A stretch of 64,000 nt of DNA from Slackia exigua ATCC 700122 (GTDB lineage: Bacteria > Actinomycetota > Coriobacteriia > Coriobacteriales > Eggerthellaceae). The notes beneath the pieces are model-generated. The model was given only the letters and a program-made list of their open reading frames with translations. It did no database searches and was not told the origin of the DNA. The DNA is taken from NCBI RefSeq assembly GCF_000162875.1, contig NZ_GG700630.1, positions 320,225 to 384,224 of the forward strand. Direction: 5' to 3'. The stretch's first letter is position 1; each line of letters opens with the position of its first letter. Below are positions 8,280-16,101 of this stretch, one piece after another. Position numbers and translations under genes: made by a program.

Positions 8280-10070
8280 CTACAGCTCTCGCGCACCGAC
8301 GTGCAAATCCCACATATCGCGATATAGAGGACAGGTCGCGATCAGCTCCTCATGGGTACCCGTCGCGACGATTCGGCCGGCGTCGACGACGGCAATGCAA
8401 TCGGCATCTCGCACGGTGGATAGACGATGCGCGATAACCACCAGCGTCTTATCTCGCACAAGCGCACTGAGAGCCGTCTCTATCTGAGCTTCCGAATCGG
8501 GATCGGTAAAGGCCGTGGCCTCGTCCATGACGACGATCGGCGCATCTTTGAGCATGGCGCGTGCGATGGTGACGCGCTGACGCTCACCGCCCGAAAGATA
8601 TCGTCCCCCCAAACCCGTCAAAGTCTGATAGCCCTGCGGCAATGACGCAATGAAATCGTGGCATCCGGCTGCACGCGCAGCCTCCACAATCTCCTCCGAT
8701 GTAGCAGAGGGCCTGCCGATACGAAGGTTCTCCTCGATGGTCGCATCGAAGAGGAAAACATCCTGCGACACATAGGATATGAGCTTCCCTGCCTCCTCAA
8801 GCGAGATATCGCGCACATCAGCGCCCCCGATGCGTACCGCTCCTTTAGTCGGATCCCAAAACCCTGCGATGAGCTTGCCTATGGTAGATTTTCCGCCACC
8901 CGAAGGTCCGACGAGCGCAAGCTTGCAGCCCTCATCCAATGTCAAGTTAATGCCGTGCAGCACTTCGGCATTTTCTGCATCATAAGAGAAGCAGACATCC
9001 TCAAGTGATATGGATGCATCGCGTGCCGCGGAAGAGCTATCCGGCCGCACAAGATCGTTCTCGTTCACAACGGCGAACACGCGCCGCGCCGTAGATCGAA
9101 CCGCCGATATCTGGTCTGGATACTTGAATGCGGCCACAATGGGTCCGACCCATGAGAGCGTGAGCACTATAAGCTGCAGGAACACCGTCGTTTCAAGCGT
9201 TCCTTGCGCCATGAAAAAAAGGCCCGCAGGCAACACGAACAAAAGGGATGCACCCATTATCACCTGCGCTGACGCGGCGGCAGGTGCGATCTCGTTCATC
9301 CATGCTATCGAGAATCCCGCATTCTCTTCCGCAGCATCTTTGAACCTACGATACGACTGGGCGTCTTGATTGAAAACCTTAATGACTTCGAGCCCATTCA
9401 CGAATTCGACGAGCGCGGCGTTCACCTTACTTGAAAGAGCCGCTTGCTTTTGGAAATTCACATCGTAATTCTTGAAAGCGAGCATCATGAGAACAAGACC
9501 CAAAGGAACCACGGCGAGCCCGATGAGCCCTATACGCCAGTCGAGAACGATCATGTAGGCGATGACGAACGTCGGCACAATGATATTCGCGGTCATCTCG
9601 GGAATGACGTGCGCGAGGGTCGGCTCGAGCGACTCGATACCATCCACGACAATGCTTTTGATCTCCCCTGTTGGACGGTTTTGCACATATCCGAGTGGCA
9701 TGGTGTACATTTTTTCTAATAGTTTTTCGCGAATATCGGCAAGCGTCTTGAAGCAGAAATAATGCGAAACGGCCATTGAAATCGCAGCTGCCGCATGTCC
9801 GATGGCATAAGAGAGAGCCATTGCGGCAAACCAGCCTCCGTATACGGCGACATGCCGTTCGCCCTCAATGAGAGCACCTATGATCTGCACGAGAAGCAGA
9901 TAAGGAATCACCTTTCCTGCCACACCCACCACAGCAAGCGATATGGAGGCGATATAACCTGCTTTGTATTTCATCGCAGCATCGACCAAGCGGACGAATG
10001 CGGCTTCTTCTTCGGCAATGATCGCCTGCTGGGAATTCTTCATACTCTTTTCTTCGAGCAGGTCCTCCAT
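8280..10070 (-). CDS. ABC half-transporter, IrtA/YbtQ-like (cluster A, first subunit)
   Basis: 596 residues from the ATG at 10070, which sits five bases after GGGAGG; ATGs at 10085 and 10043 are alternatives. Six-helix membrane domain, then an ATPase domain with GPSGGGKST, YVSQDVFLFDATIEENLR, LSGGERQR and VVMDEATAFTDPDSE. The sequence DEATAFTDP at Walker B, rather than DEATSALD, also resembles the YbtQ/IrtB branch. It should form a heterodimer with the following gene, which starts 10 bases beyond its stop and has its ribosome site inside the intervening region. A 110-base gap separates it from the S-component gene upstream. Confidence 0.87.
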   Translation of the reverse strand: MEDLLEEKSMKNSQQAIIAEEEAAFVRLVDAAMKYKAGYIASISLAVVGVAGKVIPYLLLVQIIGALIEGERHVAVYGGWFAAMALSYAIGHAAAAISMAVSHYFCFKTLADIREKLLEKMYTMPLGYVQNRPTGEIKSIVVDGIESLEPTLAHVIPEMTANIIVPTFVIAYMIVLDWRIGLIGLAVVPLGLVLMMLAFKNYDVNFQKQAALSSKVNAALVEFVNGLEVIKVFNQDAQSYRRFKDAAEENAGFSIAWMNEIAPAAASAQVIMGASLLFVLPAGLFFMAQGTLETTVFLQLIVLTLSWVGPIVAAFKYPDQISAVRSTARRVFAVVNENDLVRPDSSSAARDASISLEDVCFSYDAENAEVLHGINLTLDEGCKLALVGPSGGGKSTIGKLIAGFWDPTKGAVRIGGADVRDISLEEAGKLISYVSQDVFLFDATIEENLRIGRPSATSEEIVEAARAAGCHDFIASLPQGYQTLTGLGGRYLSGGERQRVTIARAMLKDAPIVVMDEATAFTDPDSEAQIETALSALVRDKTLVVIAHRLSTVRDADCIAVVDAGRIVATGTHEELIATCPLYRDMWDLHVGAREL

Positions 10071-10180
10071 GCATTCCTCCCGCACTTTTCAAATTCTTTA
10101 TCGATACGCCCTCGACGACTCCATCGTCCAATCTGCAGCCCTATAAAGGAAAAAGGCTAGGCGCATTACATGAATGCTGA

Positions 10181-10786
10181 TTATTTGAGAATAGGCTCAC
10201 GTTTCACAGACTCGCCGCCATGGAAGAACTTCTCATAGACCGAATGCCCGATAGCCATTCCAAAGAAAGCGCAGATAAGGCATATTCCTATAATCGAAAT
10301 GATCGCCAGCGGCGAATAAAGCATATGTTGAAGGGTATGCGCTCCATCGACGGTATAAGCATTCGGAAACATCAGCAACAGCCTGTCAACGCCAATTATG
10401 TAAAAGATGAATACCGGATGAAGGGCGTATACGACATTACTCAGAACGTAGGCACCAGTGATGCGCCATCTGTTTTTATATGCGCCCACGGGAATCAAGC
10501 ACAGCTCTCCAAGAAACCCTGCAATCGCAAGTATGATCGTCATGGTCCAAAATCCCATGATCAGATAGAGAAAACCCATGATGGTGAAGTAAGCGAACGA
10601 CGTACCCCTTCGAGGGACCTTCTGCGTGAGAACATAGTAGACGGCGCCTCCAAGAAACGCGCCGAATGCAACTTCACCAGCAAAGGAATAATTTCCCAAA
10701 AGCGGCGTAGCGAGCGATCCGACCAGGCTTAGTGCAAAACCGACAATGGACAGCAGAGCGATTCTGACCACATCTTTGGTTTTCAT
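10181..10786 (-). CDS. ECF S component, MptD/Trep_Strep-type (cluster A)
   Basis: 201 residues with about six hydrophobic helices and short loops. The protein resembles the MptD family of putative ECF substrate-binding subunits (Trep_Strep domain), whose ligands are mostly unassigned. Visible features are a positively charged start (MKTKDVVRIALL), a FLGGAVYYVL helix and an FGMAIGHSVYEKFF C-terminal helix. It is the promoter-proximal gene of the cluster A operon, so its expression should set the whole unit. The ligand is unknown; the linked YbtPQ-like transporters suggest a metallophore, heme-like or opine-like molecule, which is inference only. Confidence 0.83.
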   Translation of the reverse strand: MKTKDVVRIALLSIVGFALSLVGSLATPLLGNYSFAGEVAFGAFLGGAVYYVLTQKVPRRGTSFAYFTIMGFLYLIMGFWTMTIILAIAGFLGELCLIPVGAYKNRWRITGAYVLSNVVYALHPVFIFYIIGVDRLLLMFPNAYTVDGAHTLQHMLYSPLAIISIIGICLICAFFGMAIGHSVYEKFFHGGESVKREPILK

Positions 10787-10850
10787 TCCGAGACCTCTCT
10801 CTTTAAGGCAAGGTGTTGATATTGGATTGCAATACGCAATGTAATAATGA

Positions 10851-10894
10851 GTTAGAGATAACTAACTATATTTTCATATCGCCTTGAGAGACAA
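10851..10894 (-). promoter_or_regulatory. Candidate promoter and dyad operator of cluster A
   Basis: On the minus strand TTGTCT (10894-10889) and TATAGT (10870-10865) are 18 bases apart. Overlapping the -10 element is the 16-bp dyad GTTAGAGATAACTAAC (10851-10866, plus-strand reading), with perfect 5-bp arms. A very similar dyad lies in front of cluster B. Its place at the -10 element would suit a repressor or a start-proximal control site; the neighbouring AraC gene is the obvious candidate factor. A second small dyad, ATTGC-N5-GCAAT, is at about 10826-10840. Confidence 0.55.
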
Positions 10895-11030
10895 TGTCCG
10901 ATTAGCACAAGTCGCCCGTATGACATTTTTTTTGAGAGGATAAGAAGGCATGCTCTTACGAACGGATGCGCAGAACGCATCTGTCCTGGCGCGCATCGCA
11001 TGAAGACCATGCCATTTCGTAAGATTCTCG

Positions 11031-12005
11031 TTATCTGCCGTTCAACTGATGCATCTTGCGGTATTCCAGAGGCAAAAAGCCCGTAAAACGCTTAAAGCTA
11101 TGTGCAAACTTGCCATGATTCGCGTAACCTACCGATTCGGATACCCTTGAAACAGGCATGTCGGTTCTTTCCAGAAGCTCTTTCGCTCTTTTCATCCTCA
11201 TGTCATAAACAAGATTTGAAGGCGTCTTCCCATATACATAGCGAAAGTAATTCTTCAACGAAGTCGCACTGATTCCGTAGATGGCCGCTAGCTCTTCCGC
11301 CGATATCCGTTGGGATAAATCCCTTGCGATAATATCATGACACTCTTCAACGATCTGACGCTGAACAGAAGTGATACGTCGATACCGAGGTCGTGGCTTA
11401 TCTCTAAACGAAGGCGATGCGCAATATAGAAGCAGATTCTTCACTGCATCGCACGCAACGTGTTGATCGATCCTACCTATCGTTTTTCGAGGTGCAAGAA
11501 GTTTAAAATGCTCTTGAAGACCGCTATCGCCAGAAAATGCATAAACGAACGTTTCCGACCGATCGTGGGAAGAGGTGTTTGGGAAAGAGCGCATTGTTTC
11601 ATCAAGCAGCGTTTTTAGGTCCGCGCTCATCAACGAGGGATTGAATAGCAATTCGCTGCCGATATAATGACCCGAAGGAAATATGTACGATTGCATTGGA
11701 AGCTTGCTTATGCTTGTCGAATTTGGCTCCAGCATAATGGATCCTGCAGCGCCGTAATTTATTTCACAACATCCTTCACTGCAAAAATTAATGAAAAGGG
11801 AGTCGGTTCGAAACCAAGATGGCAACGTGATGCCGCAGGCATCGACCACGTTATACGCCACAGCAATACCGGGTAGCGGCTCGCAGAGATGCATCAATCC
11901 GCTCCCGCATCTATCATGGGAGTAATGCACGATGCACCCGTCTTCAAATACTTCCTTTCGTATGTCCCATTCTTTAGGGAAGACTGGCGGGATTTCCATC
12001 GACAC
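11031..12005 (-). CDS. AraC-family transcriptional regulator (cluster A)
   Basis: 324 residues. The C-terminal ~100 residues are a double HTH AraC domain: ISAEELAAIYGISATSLKNYF and then VSRVSESVGYANHGKFAHSF, ending in the FTGFLPLEYRK motif typical of the family. The N-terminal ~220 residues have no clear cupin signature and may bind the transported ligand. It is encoded upstream of, and in the same direction as, cluster A but separated by 244 bases holding a promoter and dyad. An AraC regulator beside YbtPQ-like transporters parallels YbtA, which activates yersiniabactin uptake genes; a similar ligand-responsive role here is inference. Confidence 0.88.
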   Translation of the reverse strand: MSMEIPPVFPKEWDIRKEVFEDGCIVHYSHDRCGSGLMHLCEPLPGIAVAYNVVDACGITLPSWFRTDSLFINFCSEGCCEINYGAAGSIMLEPNSTSISKLPMQSYIFPSGHYIGSELLFNPSLMSADLKTLLDETMRSFPNTSSHDRSETFVYAFSGDSGLQEHFKLLAPRKTIGRIDQHVACDAVKNLLLYCASPSFRDKPRPRYRRITSVQRQIVEECHDIIARDLSQRISAEELAAIYGISATSLKNYFRYVYGKTPSNLVYDMRMKRAKELLERTDMPVSRVSESVGYANHGKFAHSFKRFTGFLPLEYRKMHQLNGR

Positions 12006-12345
12006 TTTCGTAAATCCTTATCTTGCATCACGGTAGAGCCTCATAGCACCACGAGAATATCCTCAAGAACGATAATTCATTCTTCTGAGAGAAGACGATC
12101 CGCCTCTTGCGAAAACCAACGTCGAGCATATTGTCGCTTTCGTACGAAACCGAGAGGGAGGACTCATATTCTTTTGCGCGTAATACCACTCCACAGATAG
12201 AGAATATCTGCGATTTCTACAGCATAATCCTCCGACATTTTAAGTTTTTCCATCAAGCGCAGGTGCTAATTCCCATACATTCGTCAATGCTCAAACCAAA
12301 AACCACGTATTCACCGTCAAATACCTTGACTTGAAAACGACAACA
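12006..12345. other. AT-rich stretch upstream of the cluster A regulator, no gene seen
   Basis: About 340 bases between the AraC start and the mop terminator. Both strands have short, unconvincing reading frames without ribosome sites. It is clearly poorer in G and C than the flanking housekeeping DNA. It presumably contains the promoter of the AraC gene, but I cannot place one with confidence. Confidence 0.5.
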
Positions 12346-12385
12346 AATGCTCGAGAGACAAGCTGAAAAAAGTCTCTCGAGCATT
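12346..12385 (-). terminator. Hairpin terminator after the Mop gene
   Basis: A perfect 14-bp stem (12346-12359 with 12372-12385, arm AATGCTCGAGAGAC) with a 12-base loop lies 27 bases after the stop of the minus-strand mop gene. On the minus strand it is followed by a T-rich but interrupted tract (TGTTGTCGTTTT), so termination may be moderate. Confidence 0.65.
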
Positions 12386-12412
12386 CGCAGAAGTGCCTAT
12401 GAAATTCACAGC

Positions 12413-12835
12413 TTAGTCGACGGCGACCATGACGTCGGTGGACTTGATGACGGCGACGGCCTTCTTGCCCTCGGCCAGACCGAGTTCTTGGATGGAGGCA
12501 TTGGTGATGGAACCGGAAATGCGCACGCCGTCTTCATCCTCGATGGTCACATGCCCGTTGACGGCGCCTTCCTTGACGGAGACGACGGTACCCTCGATCT
12601 GGTTGCGCGCGGACAGACCGGCGATGCGCTCGGTGGCGAACATGACGTTAGTGGCCTTGATCACGGCGTAGCATTCCTTGCCTTCGGCCAGGCCAAGCTC
12701 CTCGACGGCCGCCATGGTGATGTCGGCGGTGATGGGGTTATGGTTGCCGCGGCAGATGACGACGACCGCGTTGACGGCGCCTTCCTTGACGGTCTTGACG
12801 GTGCCCTTGATCTGGTTGCGTGCGGAAATCTTCAT
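12413..12835 (-). CDS. Tandem Mop (molbindin) protein, ModG-like
   Basis: 140 residues from the ATG at 12835, which follows GGAAAGGA; upstream in-frame sequence to 12964 is not Mop-like. Two Mop/TOBE repeats are visible, starting ISARNQIKGTVKTVKEGAVN and LSARNQIEGTVVSVKEGAVN, each ending in a (V/S)IKxT(N/D)VM segment. Mop domains assemble into barrels that bind molybdate or tungstate; two-domain molbindins such as ModG store or buffer the oxyanion in the cytoplasm. The gene is divergent from an HTH plus binding-protein-like regulator 219 bases away, suggesting oxyanion-responsive control. Molybdo- or tungstoenzymes are abundant in Eggerthellaceae. No modABC genes are in the window. Confidence 0.9.
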   Translation of the reverse strand: MKISARNQIKGTVKTVKEGAVNAVVVICRGNHNPITADITMAAVEELGLAEGKECYAVIKATNVMFATERIAGLSARNQIEGTVVSVKEGAVNGHVTIEDEDGVRISGSITNASIQELGLAEGKKAVAVIKSTDVMVAVD

Positions 12836-13026
12836 GCTCGTTCCTTTCCCGGCCGTCGCGTCGCGCCGGCCTTCTCTCATGCAGATGCGGCCCCTCGCCG
12901 CCCCGCCTTTCTGACGAAATCCACTATGGCATCCATTCGGAGCTCCATGCAGCGCGACGACCATCCATCACAATCTCGATCCCGATTCGTCCCTCTTGCT
13001 CATTTTCCGTCCTCGTTTATTATTCT

Positions 13027-13053
13027 TATATCACTATATTCTGATTGGATATA
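13027..13053. promoter_or_regulatory. Candidate operator at the start of the HTH/PBP-like regulator
   Basis: TATATC (13027-13032) and GATATA (13048-13053) form an inverted repeat with 15 bases between, ending one base before the regulator's ATG. AT-rich spaced repeats of this general type are used by ModE-class regulators. The location would allow autoregulation or control of the divergent mop gene. Only the dyad is seen; binding is inferred. Confidence 0.35.
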
Positions 13054-13054
13054 T

Positions 13055-14017
13055 ATGACACCGAGCGACATAGCACTGAACGCAAGCGACGTGGCAAGGA
13101 TTCTGCGAATCGGGCGGAACGCGGTCTATGCGTTGGCGAAATCCGGCGAGCTGAAGTCCTATCGAATGGGACGCAAGCTCCTCTTCACCCTCGACGACGT
13201 GACCGAATACCTCGCACGCGTCAGAGGAGAGAGCCTCGCCGATGCGAATGCGGATGCGGGCACAAGATCATCGACGCACGACATCGCCGATGCCATCGCT
13301 CCTTTCAAGCCGGATGCCGATCCGTTCGTCATCGCAGGCGAGGGATCGGTCTGCGATGAGGTGACCGGCCTGTTGCGCGCGCATGGATTGAACGTCGCGC
13401 ATCGGGCCATGTGCGACTATGCAGCCCTGGCAAGCCTCTATGCGGGAGATGCGGATGCGGCCGTCACGTGCCTGCACGATCGAAAGACCGATAGCTGCAC
13501 CATCCCCTATGTCCAGCGCCTGATTCCTGGAACCTCATTGGTCGTCATGCGCATCGCTTCCTATCCCATCGGGCTTATCGTGCGAGAAGGCAACCCGAAA
13601 GGCGTCACGAGCTGGAGCTCCCTCTTCCGCTGCGGCGGCACTCTTGCGAACAGGCCGCGCGGCACGGCGGAGCGCGTGATCCTCGATGAGAAGATCGCCG
13701 CGTTCGAGCTCGTCGCCCAAGACGTCGAAGGCTACGAAAGCGAAACGGCCACCGCCCACGATGCGGCGATGCTGGTAGCGCATGGGCTCGTCGACGTCTG
13801 CATCGGCTCCGCGCAGACGGCGAGTCTCGTCACAGGCGTTCTATTCGTTCCTCTTCAAGCGGTCACCGCCGATCTCGTCATCATCAAGAACGGCCGCACG
13901 CGCGCGTTTTTGCAGGATGCGAAACGCATCGTCGCATCCAAGACGTTCCGTGCGCTTTTCTCGAAGGCTCTCCCTTTCGACGTCTCCACCATGGGAGCCA
14001 TAACCTACGAGCTCTAG
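13055..14017 (+). CDS. HTH regulator with periplasmic-binding-protein-like domain
   Basis: 320 residues from the ATG at 13055; the open frame extends further upstream but that part is antisense to mop. Residues ~5-55 form an excisionase/MerR-type helix-turn-helix (NASDVARILRIGRNAVYAL, then GRKLLFTLDDV). Residues ~95-320 resemble the cytoplasmic PBP-like domain (PF12727 type) found in regulators tied to molybdate or tungstate, with FVIAGEGSVCDEV near its start and GAITYEL at the end. The domain is expected to sense an oxyanion or cofactor and change DNA binding. The divergent tandem-Mop gene supports a molybdenum/tungsten role. No strong Shine-Dalgarno is visible. Confidence 0.8.
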   Translation: MTPSDIALNASDVARILRIGRNAVYALAKSGELKSYRMGRKLLFTLDDVTEYLARVRGESLADANADAGTRSSTHDIADAIAPFKPDADPFVIAGEGSVCDEVTGLLRAHGLNVAHRAMCDYAALASLYAGDADAAVTCLHDRKTDSCTIPYVQRLIPGTSLVVMRIASYPIGLIVREGNPKGVTSWSSLFRCGGTLANRPRGTAERVILDEKIAAFELVAQDVEGYESETATAHDAAMLVAHGLVDVCIGSAQTASLVTGVLFVPLQAVTADLVIIKNGRTRAFLQDAKRIVASKTFRALFSKALPFDVSTMGAITYEL

Positions 14018-14091
14018 ACGGATTCATGCGGCCGGCACACGGAAAGCGGCTCTCGGCATAAAGAATGTCGAAAGTTTTTTCCAAGAGTCGC

Positions 14092-14120
14092 TTGACCGCA
14101 TCGGACTGCTGGGGTATAAA
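14092..14120 (+). promoter_or_regulatory. Promoter of structured RNA 1
   Basis: TTGACC (14092-14097) and TATAAA (14115-14120) are separated by 17 bases, an excellent housekeeping-sigma promoter. The same two hexamers at the same spacing precede structured RNA 2. A 10-bp inverted repeat with one G-T pair (14044-14053 with 14084-14093) overlaps the start of the -35 box and might be an operator. Confidence 0.75.
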
Positions 14121-14123
14121 GTT

Positions 14124-14310
14124 TCCCGTGGTTAACATCCACTGGGAAGCGGACGGGTTCTCAAGGCAATCGGTTGCCCCCTTTTTCCGAGATCCTAGAA
14201 CCCGTCGATTTTATGCGGACGCCCATGGATGCAACGTCGCCTACCCGTAAGCGGACGGCACGTCAAGCACCTCTCCCCCTTGGTGCAGCGTGCCGATCCG
14301 CCTTTTTTTT
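14124..14310 (+). ncRNA. Structured small RNA 1, unrecognised family
   Basis: About 185 nt from just after a strong promoter to a strong terminator, with no reading frame preceded by a ribosome site. The start TCCCGTGGTTAAC (14124-14136) is identical in RNA 2. Predicted by eye: P1, TCCCGTGG with CCAC(T)GGGA (14124-14147); P2, ten pairs GACGGGTTCT/AGAACCCGTC (14152-14161 with 14197-14206) enclosing a small GGCAA-TCGG-TTGCC hairpin; then CCTACCCG and the terminator hairpin with a C-rich loop. The next gene downstream is on the opposite strand and convergent, so this cannot be a leader; it looks like a free-standing sRNA. It matches none of the common riboswitches I checked by motif. Confidence 0.7.
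14251..14310 (+). terminator. Terminator hairpin of structured RNA 1
   Basis: GCGGA and CGGCACG (14251-14262) pair with CGTGCCG and TCCGC (14289-14301). An inner GCACC/GGTGC stem encloses a pyrimidine loop rich in C. Eight T residues follow (14303-14310). Confidence 0.85.
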
Positions 14311-14356
14311 GTATGCAGGGATGACGAACCCGTCTATAACCCGCCGTTGCGCATCG

Positions 14357-16099
14357 CTAAGCGATCGTCCAACCGACCGCAGCCTTCCTCAACTCTATGA
14401 AGCTGCGGTACAAGCCCTCTCCCTCCATCAACTGCCCATGGCGTCCCTTCTGTACGATACGACCGCCGTCAAGCACGATTATCTGGTCGGCCGTCTTCAC
14501 AGTGTTCAGGCGATGGGCGATGGATATGACGGTCTTGCCTGCGGTCAGCCGCGACAAGGCAGCAATGAGATCATGCTCGTTATCGGGATCGACCGAGCTC
14601 GTCGCCTCATCGAGGATGACAATGGGCGCGTCTTTGAGAATCGCCCGGGCGATGGAGATGCGCTGGCGTTCGCCGCCCGAAAGGCTCGCCCCGCCCTCTT
14701 CGAGCACCGTGGCATATCCCTGAGGCAGCGCTTCGATGAAGTCATGGCAGCGCGCCGCCTCGGCCGCCGCCGCGACCTGTTCGCGCGTAGCCTCAGGCAC
14801 GCCGAAACGTATATTGTTCTCAACCGTGTCATTGAACAGATAGACGTCTTGGAAAACCATGGATATCCGTGCAAGCAGACTCTCGGCCGTGCCGCTGCGC
14901 ACGTCGGCTCCGCCCACCTTCACCGATCCGGAATCCACATCCCAGAATCGGGCGATGAGATTCACCAGCGTCGTCTTGCCCGAACCGCTCGGTCCCACGA
15001 TCGCGCACGTAGTACCCTCGGGGATGAACAGGCTCACATCATGGATAACCTCGCGGCCATCGCCGTATCCGAAGCTCACGTGATTGAGCGCAATGTCGTT
15101 GCCTTCCATGGCAAGCGGTCTGTCCGAGGCATCTTGTTTAGGAATATCGCAAACTTCGTCCACGCGATCGAGCTCATTGCCGATCTTCTTGGAGAGAAAC
15201 GCCCCGTTGTTCGCGCTGATCAACTCTCCGTAGATCATGAAAGCTGCTACAAGAAGCGTGAGGGCCCATGATAAAGGCAGTGCACCGGAGAGGAACAGGG
15301 CGCACGCAGCGAACAGCACGCCGCAGCTGGCCAGGTTGAATACGAGCGCGTAAAGCTTCAGCAATCCCTGCCCAGCGGCTTCCTGCACGTAGTCCGCCGC
15401 GCGCTTCTCCTCGAAGCTCCGCTCGACCGACGACAAGGCATCCGCAGGTGTGCTGAAAGCACGCAAAACCGCCATGCCGCGCGCGTATTCCATCACTGCA
15501 TCGCTCATCGACTCCTGCGCCTCAAGCACCCGTTTCGTCGCCTTGCCCGAACGCCTCAAGAGCACGCGCAGAACAAGGAGGCCCGCTGCTATGCCGGCGA
15601 ACGTGATCGCCGCGACAGGCGGGGCCACGAAGGCGAAACCGACGCCAATGATGACGGCCATCGCAACACCGCCCGAAAGCCCCGTAAGACAGATGGTCAT
15701 GAACTCCTCGAGCTGATGAAGCGTGGTAGCAAGCGTGGTGGAGATCGCGCTGAGACGCTGCTCGCTGAAATAACCCATCGCGGCGCCTTTCAGGCGATCG
15801 CCTACGCGTATACGCAGATCCCTGAATATATCGAAACCTCGAGCATCCATGGAAACATCGACGGCGTACTGCATCGCATACTGCCCTGCCACGCTTACCA
15901 GCAACAGGAAAAGGCATTGCCAGATGACGTCCGATCCAAAGCCGTCACGATGCTCCAGGGCCCAGAATACGGCGATCATCATCGCCGCCATGAAGAAGCT
16001 TTTGATCACGTTGCAGGCCATTCCGATGATGAGGCTGCGTCGCGCCGCCACGGAAAAGCTGCCGGCCAGATCGAGTATCCGTTTCACCAATGCAAACAT
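14357..16099 (-). CDS. ABC half-transporter, IrtB/YbtP-like (cluster B, second subunit)
   Basis: 580 residues. Six hydrophobic helices (about 20-295), then GPSGSGKTT, VFQDVYLFNDTVE, LSGGERQR, VILDEATSSVDPDNE and IAHRLNTVKTAD. The Q-loop and flanking sequence closely match the corresponding cluster A gene at 6524-8269, so the two are paralogues. Two bases separate its start from the stop of the partner half-transporter, indicating co-translation. Expected to form a heterodimer with that partner. It is the last gene of cluster B and converges on structured RNA 1. Confidence 0.87.
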   Translation of the reverse strand: MFALVKRILDLAGSFSVAARRSLIIGMACNVIKSFFMAAMMIAVFWALEHRDGFGSDVIWQCLFLLLVSVAGQYAMQYAVDVSMDARGFDIFRDLRIRVGDRLKGAAMGYFSEQRLSAISTTLATTLHQLEEFMTICLTGLSGGVAMAVIIGVGFAFVAPPVAAITFAGIAAGLLVLRVLLRRSGKATKRVLEAQESMSDAVMEYARGMAVLRAFSTPADALSSVERSFEEKRAADYVQEAAGQGLLKLYALVFNLASCGVLFAACALFLSGALPLSWALTLLVAAFMIYGELISANNGAFLSKKIGNELDRVDEVCDIPKQDASDRPLAMEGNDIALNHVSFGYGDGREVIHDVSLFIPEGTTCAIVGPSGSGKTTLVNLIARFWDVDSGSVKVGGADVRSGTAESLLARISMVFQDVYLFNDTVENNIRFGVPEATREQVAAAAEAARCHDFIEALPQGYATVLEEGGASLSGGERQRISIARAILKDAPIVILDEATSSVDPDNEHDLIAALSRLTAGKTVISIAHRLNTVKTADQIIVLDGGRIVQKGRHGQLMEGEGLYRSFIELRKAAVGWTIA

Positions 16100-16101
16100 G
16101 C

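Noticed and set aside
12347..13054. N-terminal extension of the HTH/PBP-like regulator
   Set aside because: This part is the reverse of the mop gene and shows its mirrored repeats; the HTH domain begins right after the ATG at 13055.
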